A program made the translations under genes and the position numbers. From contig NC_042508.1 of NCBI RefSeq assembly GCF_003054445.1, positions 62,001-126,000 on the forward strand: DNA of 64,000 nt. Direction: 5' to 3'. Below the pieces are notes generated by a model. That model was not told where the DNA came from. It worked only from the letters and a program-made list of their open reading frames with translations, and ran no database searches. The DNA is from Pichia kudriavzevii (Eukaryota > Ascomycota > Pichiomycetes > Pichiales > Pichiaceae). This document shows, piece by piece, positions 1-11,449 of the stretch (position 1 is its first letter; each line of letters begins with the position of its first letter).

Positions 1-73
1 GGCGCTCATATAGGCCCACTAGGAGCTAATACACCACTTGTTGTATATACATGTGTGTAAAAGTAATACATAC

Positions 74-1246
74 CTACTGTAATAAGGGTGCACGATCGCC
101 GTCGCTAGTTCCAGTATTGGCTATAGGAGGCACCTGAGATAGCTCCAACTCTTCAAGCTCCTGGGCAAGCATCTCATCAACAATTATGCGCTTTTTGATC
201 TTTTTGAGTTGCCATTTCAATGGGATAAACCTAACATAACCTTCTCTTTCGAAAACTGTCCTTGACTTTAATAGTAATATGATGAACAACCAAAACCCAA
301 TATAACTGATGACACTACCGTACGTTGCCGTGTTGGTCCATCCTAGTAGTGCATTGAAAATCATCCACCCACCATCGGTCAAACCATTACAACAGTTGAC
401 ATGCCATATAGTATTTGCAACATCATAACTTCCCGGACCAGAACCGGTCTCACTAGTATCCTGACCGACTTTCTGAACAAACCTTTCCAATTCGAAAAAC
501 CAAACACCCCTAGACATTAGTCCCGCCGCAACCAAGTAGAGGAAACAAGTTGATGCAATCAAAAAATATTGAATAGACATTCTATTTCCACCACTGTATA
601 AGATGCATCCAATGGTAACCCCGAGAATGGCACCCGCAGCAATAGCAAGCGGGAAGGAGGAAACTGGCTGGTTCACCCCTATACCACCAACGAAAACAAC
701 AGCCTCCAACCCCTCTCTGAGAGTTGTGATAAAGGGCAAAAAGAACAAAAAGTACTTGTCCTTCAAATTCTGTTTTTGCATATCGGCAATAACAACTTCA
801 TCCTCATTCCCTTGGTGGTGGTGGTGGTGATGGTGATGGTGCTGCTGCATCGACGAAACTAAACTTGCCTTCCACTTGTTCTTCATCGCATTGATCCTAA
901 GTAGAGACACACCCATAATGGCAATAATGACACTGCTCAAGATGGAAAACATACCTTCCCATATTCTTTCCGTGTAACTCCACAAGTCGGTGCCAATAAA
1001 GTAAAAGAGCGTTATGAAAATTGCACCAATAATGGCACATATACTGACACCACTAAACGCCCCCGTCCAAACTTGCATCCTCATCGAATCATATTGTCTC
1101 CGATCGATTGTTAATTCACCACCTGCTGAATATGAGTTTTGTTTGATAAAGGACAAGAGAACAGAGACAATGATGGCCGCCTCAATGGTCTCCCTTAGAA
1201 TAATAAAGAAAATCTGTGGCGAAAATATAGCTTCAAAGTCTATCAT
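74..1246 (-). CDS. FTR1: High-affinity iron permease Ftr1
   Basis: Plasma-membrane Fe(III) permease that works with a multicopper ferroxidase (Fet3 type). Two iron-binding REXXE motifs are visible: RETIE in the first membrane segment, and REGLE after the central loop. A histidine-rich stretch (nine consecutive His) lies in the loop between them, and the conserved HVNCCN region follows. About seven hydrophobic segments fit the family. The frame stays open to an ATG at 1315, but the ATG at 1246 places RETIE 17 residues in, as in S. cerevisiae Ftr1, and has A at -3, so it is preferred. That gives 390 aa; the longer form would be 413. The gene faces the myosin gene across 1.4 kb. Family assignment is firm; the start is inferred. 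Confidence 0.95.
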   Translation of the reverse strand: MIDFEAIFSPQIFFIILRETIEAAIIVSVLLSFIKQNSYSAGGELTIDRRQYDSMRMQVWTGAFSGVSICAIIGAIFITLFYFIGTDLWSYTERIWEGMFSILSSVIIAIMGVSLLRINAMKNKWKASLVSSMQQHHHHHHHHHQGNEDEVVIADMQKQNLKDKYFLFFLPFITTLREGLEAVVFVGGIGVNQPVSSFPLAIAAGAILGVTIGCILYSGGNRMSIQYFLIASTCFLYLVAAGLMSRGVWFFELERFVQKVGQDTSETGSGPGSYDVANTIWHVNCCNGLTDGGWMIFNALLGWTNTATYGSVISYIGFWLFIILLLKSRTVFEREGYVRFIPLKWQLKKIKKRIIVDEMLAQELEELELSQVPPIANTGTSDGDRAPLLQ

Positions 1247-2667
1247 GGTTATCCTGTCCGTGTACTTTTGAGGTGGTACTTGGTCTTGAAATTTGAAAGC
1301 AAATTGAATCTCCATCAGAAATCTCCTTATTAACGAAAAATTTCCCCAATTGGCAACGTTGTCTATTCGTCCCCTTTAAAATCACCAGAGTGCGGACAGT
1401 GTCAATTTGCACCTTGTGTTTGCACTTCTCCATTGGATAGATTCAGTTGAAGTCGGGCGATAAAGCCGGAGAAGTTTTGAATCAGAACATGTTCCCCTCA
1501 GGATGGAAATGTAGTTTCCCAAAGTAGGGGAAAGTACAGACCACGGTGTATATACTTGTAGTCATAGTTAGGATGGAATGGAGATATTTGTCTATAGCCT
1601 CACCCAGCGGACACCTGGTAGTTTGGATGGTGTGGACATGGCAAAGTATGGGTTCTGTCATGTCCACTCTGCACCAATGTTACAGGTACGGTTGCAAGAT
1701 GGACTAAGGAGCAAGCGGCATCTCTGAGGGAGCCCTAGTGTCCGTGATGTTTGTAGTGCCGTTTGGCTTTATCGGGTACAGGCTAGTTGGAATAGGGGAG
1801 GGGCGACGTGATAGAATATGTACCAATGGCATCTCTTCTCTGCCATTAAAAGCGCCGACACTACCGAGAGTCTCAAATCAAATACAAGGTCGTTCAACCG
1901 TGTATGTCAACAGACGTATTTGAGGGAGAGCAGTGCCGGCAACGACAGAGGTTCTACCTTTTGAGAGCTTCTTGCGAGTTGCAAATATCCAGCCGGGCTA
2001 TAATGGCACACTGGATATATATTCCATGCTAGCAGAAGCTTCAGATTATGAAAGTTTCAATTGGAACCTGGCTACCTAGTCTTCTACCTACTTGCTGGCT
2101 TATACGTATATAGATATATGTGTATACATTTGTGCATCATATCTTGACTACCCGGGTTGTTTGAAAACCTTAAAAAGACCAACCACAGACATCTGTATCT
2201 ACACAGCTTGTATGATGGTTTGTGATATGTTTGATCTCAGGATGTTACAATACACCAGCCAGAGTTTCGGTGAAGTTTACAATCGGTAGCAGCCCGATAA
2301 GCTCCTCTGCGCTATTAGGCAATTTTCCTGCCTTCCAGGTATTCTTTCAACAGTCTTAAACTCATTATCTTGTTGTAATCTCCACCCCCTTCTCCACTGG
2401 TCCCTCTGTGGACATTCTCTCTGTTTCCCGCTTCATTCCGTGCACCTCTCTCATTCCCGAAGGTGTTATCGTCCTTCTCTTCCAAGACCGTCTGCGTTAT
2501 TAATTCAGCTTCCCAAAGTTAGCGAATTAGCTAACAAATAATAAGGGAAGACTCTCTTGCCTAGTGTGATTTGAAGCTCCGCCACCTTTTCTCCTTTGTG
2601 GTTGGATTTGCTTGCCAAGACTATTGTTGAACAACAAGACCCCCCCCCTCCCCCTCTCGAAGTGAAG
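1247..2667. other. 1.4-kb intergenic region FTR1/MYO
   Basis: Shared upstream region of two divergent genes. Only short ORFs of about 60 codons without coding character are present, and no tRNA or repeat was seen. A C-rich pyrimidine tract (2640-2660) lies immediately before the myosin start and probably falls in its 5' leader. No convincing iron-regulatory site could be assigned by eye. Confidence 0.5.
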
Positions 2668-5600
2668 ATGATGGGATTTAGCAAGAGATCTCGACAGAAA
2701 ACAGCAGCTCCAGCCAGACAAAGCGCAAGTGCAAATGGCGGTGGAATAAAGAAGGCTACTTACGAACACACAAAGAAGAAAGAAGTGGGCGTTTCAGACT
2801 TGACACTCCTATCGACAATCTCCGACGAATCAATCAACGATAACCTCAAGAAGAGGTTTGAAAACGGTATCATCTATACATATATTGGACATGTGCTTAT
2901 CTCTGTCAATCCATTCAGAGATTTAGGGATTTACACCTTGGAGACCTTGTTATCTTACAAAAATAAAAACAGACTAGAGGTCCCTCCCCATGTTTATGCA
3001 ATTGCCGAAAACATGTATCACAATATGATGGCATACAATGATAACCAATGTGTCATTATTTCTGGTGAATCCGGAGCTGGTAAAACTGAAGCTGCAAAGA
3101 GAATCATGCAGTACATTGCTCAAGTTTCGGGTTCTCTTACCAACTCCACACAAATCCAAAGAATCAACGATATGGTTTTGGCTACCAATCCCTTATTAGA
3201 ATCGTTTGGATGTGCCAAAACCTTGAGGAATAACAACTCTTCCAGACATGGTAAATATTTAGAAATCCAGTTCAATAAAAGTTTTGAACCTGTCTCTGCC
3301 AATATTACCAATTATCTTCTTGAAAAACAAAGAGTTGTTGGTCAGATCCAAAACGAAAGAAACTTCCATATTTTCTACCAATTGACCAAGGCGGCAGATG
3401 ACAATTATAGACAGATCTTTGGTGTCCAAAAACCAGAGCAGTATGTCTATACTGCACAATCCGGTTGTACAAGCGTTGATTCTATTGATGACGTGCACGA
3501 CTATACGGAAACTTTAAAGGCAATGGATACAATTGGGTTGTCAAGTGAGGAAAGGGATCATGTTTTCAGGTTGCTATCTGCCATCTTATGGATCGGTAAC
3601 GTTTCGTTTATAGAAGACGAAGAAGGTAACTCTAAAATCAGGGACGAATCGGTCACTAATTTTGTGGCATATTTGTTACAGGTTGATGCTACATTGCTCT
3701 GCAAGTCATTAACCGAAAGAACAATGGAAACATCTCATGGTATGAAGAGAGGTTCTATCTATCACGTTCCATTGAACACAACCCAAGCAACTGCTGTCAA
3801 GGATGCCTTGGCTATGGGTATTTACAATAATTTATTTGATTGGATTGTTGATAGAGTCAATCAGTCATTCTCCAGTAATAAATCAGATATCTTCAAATCC
3901 ATTGGGATTTTGGATATTTATGGTTTTGAAATTTTTGAACATAACTCCTTCGAACAGTTATGTATTAATTACGTCAATGAAAAGTTGCAACAGATTTTCA
4001 TCCAATTGACTTTGAAGTCAGAACAAGATGAGTACGTCAAGGAACAGATCCAGTGGACCCCTATCAAGTTCTTCAATAATCAAATCGTTTGTGATTTGAT
4101 TGAGTCAAAGAGACCCCCTGGTATTTTTGCTGCATTGAATGACGCATGTGCAACTGCCCATGCAGATTCTTCAGCAGCAGACCAGTCTTTTGCACAAAGA
4201 CTAAATATGCTATCGACTAATCAGCATTTTGATTTGAGAGGCTCCAAATTCGTTGTTAAGCATTATGCAGGTGATGTTACATATGACATTGCTGCAATGA
4301 CAGACAAAAATAAAGACCAATTATTGAAGGATTTGTTAGAGTTGTTGCAAACTTCACAAGATCCGTTTATTAGAGAATTATTTCCAAATAGTGTTGATCA
4401 ATCATCTAAGAAGAGACCTCCAACTGCCGGCGATAAGATTAAAACCAGTGCAAATCTATTGGTGGATACTCTATCACAAGCAACACCTTCTTATATTAGA
4501 ACCATCAAGCCTAATCAACATAGATCCCCTACTGAATATGACACCAAGGCCGTTCTGCATCAAGTTAAATATCTTGGTCTAAAGGAAAACGTCAGAATTA
4601 GAAGAGCAGGTTTTGCATATAGACAAACTTTTGAAAAATTCGTTGAGAGATTCTATTTATTATCAACAAAAACTTCGTATGCCGGTGAGTATATTTGGAC
4701 AGGCGATGCTAGAACTGCGACTGAAATAATCCTCAGAGATTCTAATTTTGATCCATCTGAATGGCAGCTGGGTGTGAGTAAAGTCTTCATCAAAAAGCCA
4801 GAAACTTTATTTGCACTCGAAGACCTGAGAGAAAATTATTGGGCCAATAAGGCAAAGGTCATTCAAAGGGCTTGTAGGAAATGGCTAAGAAGAAGAGAAG
4901 AAGCTGCAAAGATAGTACAGAGATTATGGAGAATTAGAAATAAGGGCTTCCAAGAGACCAACCAATATATTGAACTAAGAGATTTTAGTAATCAAATTGT
5001 ATATGGTAAGAAGCAGAGAAGAAGGTTAAGTGTGTTGGGCTCCAGACAGTTTGTGGGAGATTATATTGGTGTGAATGATAAAACCGGTGGCTTTGGTAAG
5101 TTCATCAAAAATGCAATAAATTTGAAGGATAAGGTCAAGTTTTCTGCAAAGGGTGACCAGTTACATTCTAAATTTGGTAGATCTTCTCAGAGATTACCAA
5201 AGATTTTCCTTATTACTAAAGATGATAGATTTATAGTGGTTGGACAGAATGTTGTTAATAACAAGGCCCAATACAGCGTTGAGTTTAACAAACCAATTAC
5301 ATCCATACCACAAGTTAGCGTTTCAAACCTAGCCGACGATTGGTTAGCGATAAACTTAAATTCTAAAACTGAACCCGACTTGTTTATCAACTGTCTATTC
5401 AAGACTGAGATTTTAGGTAGATTCAAGAAGGCAAACCCGGCAATCACTATAAACATAGGATCCAAAATTGTTTATTGCAAGAAACCAGGCAAAAAACATA
5501 CAGTTAAATTCCAGTTGGCAACCTCTGGCAACACCGATGCTTACAAGTCGAGTACGGTGTCTATTTCCAGAGGTAGCGAACCGAACGCTAAGAACCGTCC

Positions 5601-5749
5601 ATTACCTCAGCCAAAGACCAAGTTTACCGGAGACAAGATAGCTGCTTACAAGAGGGCTGCTCAAAATAGAGGTGCAGGAAAGAAGTTATTGTCTGCATCT
5701 GCAGCTGCAGCTGCATACAGTCCGTCACAAACACAGGCGGCTCAGCAGC

Positions 5750-5788
<39 letters not shown>

Positions 5789-6474
5789 ATCATCAGCCTC
5801 AGCAGCAGCAACATCATCATCAACATCAACACCAACACGTACAACAAGCTTCAGTCCCAGCACCACCATCTGCTAACAACAAACCAAGACTGTCTAAACC
5901 TGCTGCTCCTCAACCTAGACCGAAACCTGCTGCACCGGTGTCAAGGAATAGACAATCTATGCAACCAACATCTGCTCAAACATCAGTTGCAAAACCAGCG
6001 CCAGCCCCGCCAGCTCCACCAGCCCCACCAGCGGCTGTCGCAAAGCCAAAGTGGCCTACATACAGAGCTGAATATGATTATCCAGGGAACAATGGCTCTA
6101 TGGCTCTTACAAAGGGCGACATCATGTACATTCTACAATCTGAGCCAAGCGGTTGGTCATTGGCCAAGACATTGGATGAAGCTACTGAAGGTTGGGTCCC
6201 TACTGCTTATATTGTTGAATGCGAACCACCGTCTTTATTAGGTGGTAACGTGCAATCTGCTCCAACTTCTACGCAAGCACCGGTTCTTGCACAAACGACA
6301 CAGACAGCAAATGCCGGCAACAATGCGAATGGCTTAGCTGATGGCTTAGCTTCTGCTCTTTTAGAGAAAAAGCAAGAGGAAACCATTTTGGCTACTGATC
6401 TAGCAGCTGCTATTAGGCAACATGCACGCAGGGAGAGTGATGAGGAAGACGATGAAGATGACGATGATTGGTGA
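2668..6474 (+). CDS. MYO5: Class I (long-tailed) myosin, Myo3/Myo5 type
   Basis: Actin-based motor of cortical patches that drives endocytic internalisation and activates Arp2/3. The 1268-aa product has a motor domain with P-loop GESGAGKT near residue 133 and a TEDS-site serine near residue 363 (RGSIYHVP). Two IQ-like segments follow near residue 735-765, then a basic TH1 lipid-binding tail. A Gln/His/Pro-rich linker, an SH3 domain (about residues 1130-1187) and an acidic C-terminus ending DDDDW complete it. The final Trp is typical of Arp2/3-binding acidic tails. The open frame begins upstream at a TTG; the ATG at 2668 (next at 2671) matches the family N-terminus. S. cerevisiae has the paralogs MYO3 and MYO5; this gene may be the single ortholog, so the symbol is approximate. 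Confidence 0.96.
5744..5850 (+). repeat. CAA/CAG and CAT microsatellite in the myosin tail
   Basis: A run of about 16 CAA/CAG codons is followed by a second Gln/His-rich run, coding a polyglutamine then His-Gln stretch between the TH1 and SH3 domains. Length variation between strains would be expected. Confidence 0.9.
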
Positions 6475-6744
6475 TTCCGACGATATTCAATTTCACAGCA
6501 TGTAATACGTGTTAGGCTCTGTATAAATTATAATGAGACCCTTTGTTATTTATTGGTTTCGTTGTGCTTGCGATCTGTAGTATACCTTGTATTTTTTTGG
6601 TAGAACACCAAGTCAGGAGTTGATTTGTTTTAGGAGGAATTCGTGAAATTGAAATTTTTTTTTCTAGAATAGTTGTAATCTGTTCCTGCTACATGTATTT
6701 TTCTTTCCAGAGGAGGGCAAGACAGAGACGAGTATCAATCAACA

Positions 6745-9669
6745 ATGTCAGACATCAACACAGTGGTTCAAGTATTGGAGAAATCAGTTGACCCGAAGTT
6801 TGCCAAGGATGCGGAAACTATGTTGAAAAGTATGGAAGCTCAACCTGGGTTCCCAATTACTTTACTACATGTTGTCGCAAATGAGAATGTACAGCATTCG
6901 AGTAGATTAGCTGCGGCTTTATACTTCAAGAACTTAATCAAGCGTAAATGGATCAATGAGGCAGGCGAATATCAGATTTCAATGGATGATGTCAAAATGA
7001 TCAAGTCTGAAATTGTTGGATTGATGATCATGTTGCCTGATTCATTACAACTTCAAATTGGGGAGGCAATTAGTTTGATTGCGGAAAGTGAGTTCCCAAA
7101 TATGTGGACAGAGTTGATAGATGAATTGGTCAGTAAATTGACGTTGGAAGATTTAGTTGTTAATAAGGGAGTCTTGAAAGTTGCACATTCGATCTTCAAG
7201 AGGTGGAGGCCATTGTTTAGATCTGATGAATTATTTCTTGAAATCAAAATGGTTCTAGATAAATTTGCAGTACCATTTTTGGCAATGCTTAAAAACGTTG
7301 ATTCCTTAATTGACGCAAGTTTGCAAGATGCCAATAAATTGAAGTTATTGTTTGAGAATCTATTATTGTTGGTCAAAATTTACTACGACTTGAACTGCCA
7401 AGATATTCCTGAATTTTTTGAAGATAATCTAAACGAGGGCATGTCCATCCTATTGAAATACTTGACTTTCCATAGCACTCTCTTGGAAGATCAGGATGAA
7501 GACGAGGATATGGATTTAGTCATTCAGGTCAAGATCAACATTTGTGAACTAATTCAACTCTATACTACTAGATATGAGGAAGAGTTCCAAAAGTATATAG
7601 AAGGTTCCATCCAGATTGTTTGGGACTTATTGAATAATATTTCTACCCAACCGAAGAATGATATATTGGTTTCCAAGGCATTACAATACATGACATGCGT
7701 TGTTGCGTTGTCAAACTATCAACAACTGTTCAGCAATGAAGAGGCAGTCAAAAAAATTACAGAGTTGATCATTTTACCAAACATTACTTTAAGAGAGAGT
7801 GACCTGGAGATGTTCGAGGATGATCCAATCGAATACACAAGAAGAGATCTAGAAGGCTCCGATGTTGATAGCCGTAGAAGAGCAGCAACAGATTTTTTAA
7901 GAGCATTGAAAGAATCAAACGAAAACTTGACAACCAGCATTATGATGAGTTACATCAACCATTACCTTTCATTGTATAACGAGAATCCAAGGGAAAATTG
8001 GAAATTCAAGGATATTTCGATCTATCTCTTTTGTTCAATTGCATCGAAGGGTTCAATCACCACATCAGCGGGGATCACAAGTACAAATTTATTAGTAGAT
8101 GTTATCAAATTTTTCGGCGATTTTATCTATCCAGATTTAGTTGGTGAAGTGTCTTCGCCAATTTTGAAAGTTGATTCAATTAAATACATTTACATTTTCA
8201 GAAACCAACTAACAAAAGAACAACTAATTGAGACATTACCATTATTAACAAGCAACTTCAATGATCTCAACTATGTTGTTTATACATACACGTCGATTAC
8301 TATTGAGAAAATTCTATCCCTAAGGAACCCAATGAATCATCAAGAGCTCTTATTTTCGAAATCTGATTTTACAGTTGAGGTTTTAAATAATATGTTGATG
8401 AACTTATTCAAATTGATCTCTAAGATGGGGTCAACTCCTGAAAAACTATCCGAAAATGAGTTTTTGATGAAGTGTATCATGAGAATTTTGTTGATCAGTG
8501 AGGATAGTTTGAAGGGTTCAATAGTTGGAATTTTACAGGAATTAATTAAAATTGAAGAATTGATCTCTAAGAATCCGTCCAATCCAAAGTTTTCACATTA
8601 CACATTTGAGTCGATCTGTATTATCCTCAAGTACAACAAGGAAAATATAACCGATTTCTTTGCATTTTTAAAAGCACCGCTTTTTAGCATTTTAGGTCAA
8701 GATATCCAGGAATTCATACCATATGCATTCCAGATCTTGGCTTACATTCTTGAGTCGTACCCTAAGGAGCAAGAAATGCCAATTGAGTATGAACAATTGA
8801 TCAGGCCATTATGTTCGCCACAAGTTTGGGAGTTCAAGGGTAACATTCCGGCAATTAAGAGGCTATTAAGCGCAATTATAGAGTATAAGCCATCGGCGTT
8901 CCAAACAAGTGAAGACATTACACCTATTTTAGGTATTTTCCAAAAGTTGATCATATCAAAAGTCAATGATATTTTAGGTTTTGAATTTTTAGAGACGATA
9001 TTGATCTCTATTGATATCAATTCGTTGAAGCCATTCTTGAACCAGATTTTTATTATCATTCTAACCAGATTAAAGACATACAGGACCGACAAGTTTGTCA
9101 AGAGGTTTATTGTTTTCTTGAGTAAACTTTCAAGCTTAGAGTTAAACCCAGAGCTGAATAAGAACCAATGGAATAGCAGTGTAGTGATTGGGATATTTGA
9201 GAGCATCCAAGCAGGATTATTTGAACAGATTTTGAATAATTTTATTTTATCCTCAATTACAAAGTTTAACAACTTAATCGATAAAAAGATATTGGTTGTT
9301 GGATTGACCAATTTGATTGTGGAAAACTATCCGACGATTAATGACAGTGAGATTGCTAAAATTTTCAGTGAATTGCTCAAGTTGTTAAATAGTGATTCGA
9401 TTGAAAACTATAAATCAATCAATGAGAATGCAGAGATTATGCTAGAGCTTGAAGTTGATGATCTCTCATTTGGCTCTAGCTTCAACAAGTTGAATATAAT
9501 TCAGTTGAAACCACTCGATCCCATCAGTGGCAACATCAGGGACAAGAGCACACTTGTTGAATTTTTTAAGATGAAAATTCAATCAGTTGATCATCAGTAC
9601 TTGTTCCAATTGATTCAATCTCTAGATGACGAATGCAAGTCTGCTGTGTCTGCCCTAGGCATAGCATAA
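6745..9669 (+). CDS. CSE1: Exportin Cse1 (importin-alpha re-exporter)
   Basis: Karyopherin of the CAS/Cse1 family that returns importin-alpha from nucleus to cytoplasm with Ran-GTP. The 974-aa length is close to the usual 960. The N-terminal importin-beta segment is clear (RLAAALYFKNLIKRKW near residue 55). The Cse1 core contains the conserved FEDDPIEYTRRDLEGSD block near residue 355 and then HEAT-type helices to the C-terminus. The gene starts 270 bp after the myosin gene on the same strand, and an ATG with A at -3 is used. No anomaly seen. Confidence 0.96.
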   Translation: MSDINTVVQVLEKSVDPKFAKDAETMLKSMEAQPGFPITLLHVVANENVQHSSRLAAALYFKNLIKRKWINEAGEYQISMDDVKMIKSEIVGLMIMLPDSLQLQIGEAISLIAESEFPNMWTELIDELVSKLTLEDLVVNKGVLKVAHSIFKRWRPLFRSDELFLEIKMVLDKFAVPFLAMLKNVDSLIDASLQDANKLKLLFENLLLLVKIYYDLNCQDIPEFFEDNLNEGMSILLKYLTFHSTLLEDQDEDEDMDLVIQVKINICELIQLYTTRYEEEFQKYIEGSIQIVWDLLNNISTQPKNDILVSKALQYMTCVVALSNYQQLFSNEEAVKKITELIILPNITLRESDLEMFEDDPIEYTRRDLEGSDVDSRRRAATDFLRALKESNENLTTSIMMSYINHYLSLYNENPRENWKFKDISIYLFCSIASKGSITTSAGITSTNLLVDVIKFFGDFIYPDLVGEVSSPILKVDSIKYIYIFRNQLTKEQLIETLPLLTSNFNDLNYVVYTYTSITIEKILSLRNPMNHQELLFSKSDFTVEVLNNMLMNLFKLISKMGSTPEKLSENEFLMKCIMRILLISEDSLKGSIVGILQELIKIEELISKNPSNPKFSHYTFESICIILKYNKENITDFFAFLKAPLFSILGQDIQEFIPYAFQILAYILESYPKEQEMPIEYEQLIRPLCSPQVWEFKGNIPAIKRLLSAIIEYKPSAFQTSEDITPILGIFQKLIISKVNDILGFEFLETILISIDINSLKPFLNQIFIIILTRLKTYRTDKFVKRFIVFLSKLSSLELNPELNKNQWNSSVVIGIFESIQAGLFEQILNNFILSSITKFNNLIDKKILVVGLTNLIVENYPTINDSEIAKIFSELLKLLNSDSIENYKSINENAEIMLELEVDDLSFGSSFNKLNIIQLKPLDPISGNIRDKSTLVEFFKMKIQSVDHQYLFQLIQSLDDECKSAVSALGIA

Positions 9670-9869
9670 TGAGAGCAGGTGTATTTAAATGGATGTTTAG
9701 ATAGGGTAAGATATAAATTGTGTAAAACCAACCAAATAGCTAAGTAAACAAACGAAAACATGAAAACAAACAAGTAAAAAAGTAAAATGCTAGAGTAGAA
9801 CAAACAAAGAAGTAAGCTCTATAAGAGACGTTACATAAGCAATTGCAAAGACCTGCTAAACAGTTGAAT

Positions 9870-10561
9870 TTATTTTGGATATTCCAAGGGGGTTTCTTGT
9901 TTGATATTAGGCTTACTCTCTGCTGAGTGGGGAAGCTCATTATTCGATGCAGAGCGGTTATCATTATTTGTTTCTGTGTTGTTGTTTTCCGTGCTGCTAT
10001 TTACCGCTGTGTTGTTATCCACATATCCACTTCCCTTTATATCGTCATTGGTGTTGGTATCATCGACAGTACCGTTGATGTTCTTCACGGCATCTGCACC
10101 TGGAACCTTTTCCAGCTCTACTCCATTCTCCTTGTCCTTTTCGGGCTCTTTGTCCTTCTCGAGCTCTTTGTCCTTCTCGAGCTCTGTGTCCTTCTCGAGC
10201 TCCTTTCCGTTCTCCTTCTCCCTCTCTTTTTTCTCAAGTTCTGCAATTTCAGCTGCAGTTAAGAACCTACCGCCCTGTCCTCTTGGTCTACGCATTGCAT
10301 GCTTGTGCCTAGACTCGTGGAGATACGGTTTCCGAACCCTTTGGATCTTCAAGTGTTCCTCGAGCTTGGCACGTGCAATTCGTCTCTTTAAAATCCGATG
10401 GTACTGTTTTGCATTAACATAGTACGGTTGGTCCGTACTTGTCTGCTGTTCCATGGACTGCTCGGACACAAGACCTTCCTGCTGATCTCGCACATGGTCG
10501 TCGGGAAGCTGATGCAGCTGGTCGTTTACTGTGTTTATATCCTGATGGCCAAATGGATGTT

Positions 10562-10592
<31 letters not shown>

Positions 10593-10820
10593 CTGCTGTT
10601 GCTGCTGTTGCATTTGCTGATGGTGGAGCTGCAAAAGATGGCTATTATGGAAGGCCTGCTGATGCTGTGCCATACCGGCATCACCATTGGTGTTTGTTGG
10701 ATCCATGACATTGTTGATTGACTCTAACGTCGAACCTAGACCATGAAGATGGGTCTGGTCGGTCATGAAATCCTGTTGCTGGTAGTAATGTTGCACGGGA
10801 ATGTTCAGCGAGTCGTCCAT
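9870..10820 (-). CDS. HAP2: CCAAT-binding factor subunit Hap2 (NF-YA)
   Basis: DNA-contacting subunit of the Hap2/3/4/5 complex that activates respiratory genes. The 316-aa protein carries the NF-YA core: the subunit-association helix ([15 protein letters not shown]), then the CCAAT-contacting segment ([16 protein letters not shown]) near residues 130-190. An N-terminal Gln/His-rich domain precedes it. After the core comes a charged repeat of Glu-Leu-Glu-Lys-Asp-Lys type (coded around 10110-10210), then an Asn/Thr-rich tail. It is divergent from NPA3. The core makes the call certain; the low-complexity flanks are probably fast evolving. Confidence 0.97.
10560..10625 (-). repeat. CAG/CAA-type microsatellite in HAP2
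   Basis: TTG/CTG triplets on the plus strand encode interrupted Gln/His runs in the N-terminal activation-type region of Hap2. Confidence 0.85.
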
Positions 10821-11449
10821 GTCGTGTCTTCAAGCGTCTCTACTACTAGTCACTGTTCAATATAGAGGAGATGATGCGTACGGACATATATGGCACCCCA
10901 CAGAAAACGTTGGTAAAGTTATCGGTTTCCAAGAAAACTTGAATTGACTTCTTTTCCATAATATGAAATCCATAAACAAATCCAGCACCCGATATGTCCG
11001 AGCTCGGTTTTTTTTTATTTTTTTATTCTTTTATTTTTTTATTTTATTTTTTATTATTGTTATCGGTTTTTGCCTCTTTCCCTTCTAGAGATAATACAGA
11101 GAAACAGTCTACTTTCTACATACATCAAAACGGCTGCAAATCCTTCAAACGTCCACCACCGTTGTCCTATACCCCATCTCCTCCTCTCTTGAACTTCCTC
11201 CAGTTAACCACAGTGTCTTGATTTCCTCTTGCTACAGGAAACCCAGAAAAGACATGAAAATTCGCTCTACATTGATTTTTTCCTCTTAGTAATTGATTTT
11301 CTATGGCTTTTTTTTTTTTTTTTTTTTTTGTTTTCCTGTCTGTGTATATTTTTCTTCTTCTAGTTTGTAGATTGCATTTATCAAGGAGGACATCAAAGAA
11401 CCACAGCAACGTTTCTTCAGTTTAAGTAGAAGCAAGAAGAGAAACAAGA
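10821..11449. other. Divergent promoter HAP2/NPA3
   Basis: A 629-bp region with strong T-tracts on the plus strand: T-rich from about 11010 to 11060 and an unbroken run of about 22 T at 11308-11329. These look like nucleosome-disfavouring poly(dA:dT) elements. No RNA gene was recognised. Confidence 0.5.

Noticed and set aside
5624-6241. Open frames overlapping the myosin Gln/His tail
   Set aside because: Shadow frames of the CAA/CAT microsatellite.
9901-10721. Open frames on the plus strand opposite HAP2
   Set aside because: Hydrophobic low-complexity translations that mirror the HAP2 Lys/Glu and Gln repeats; antisense shadows.
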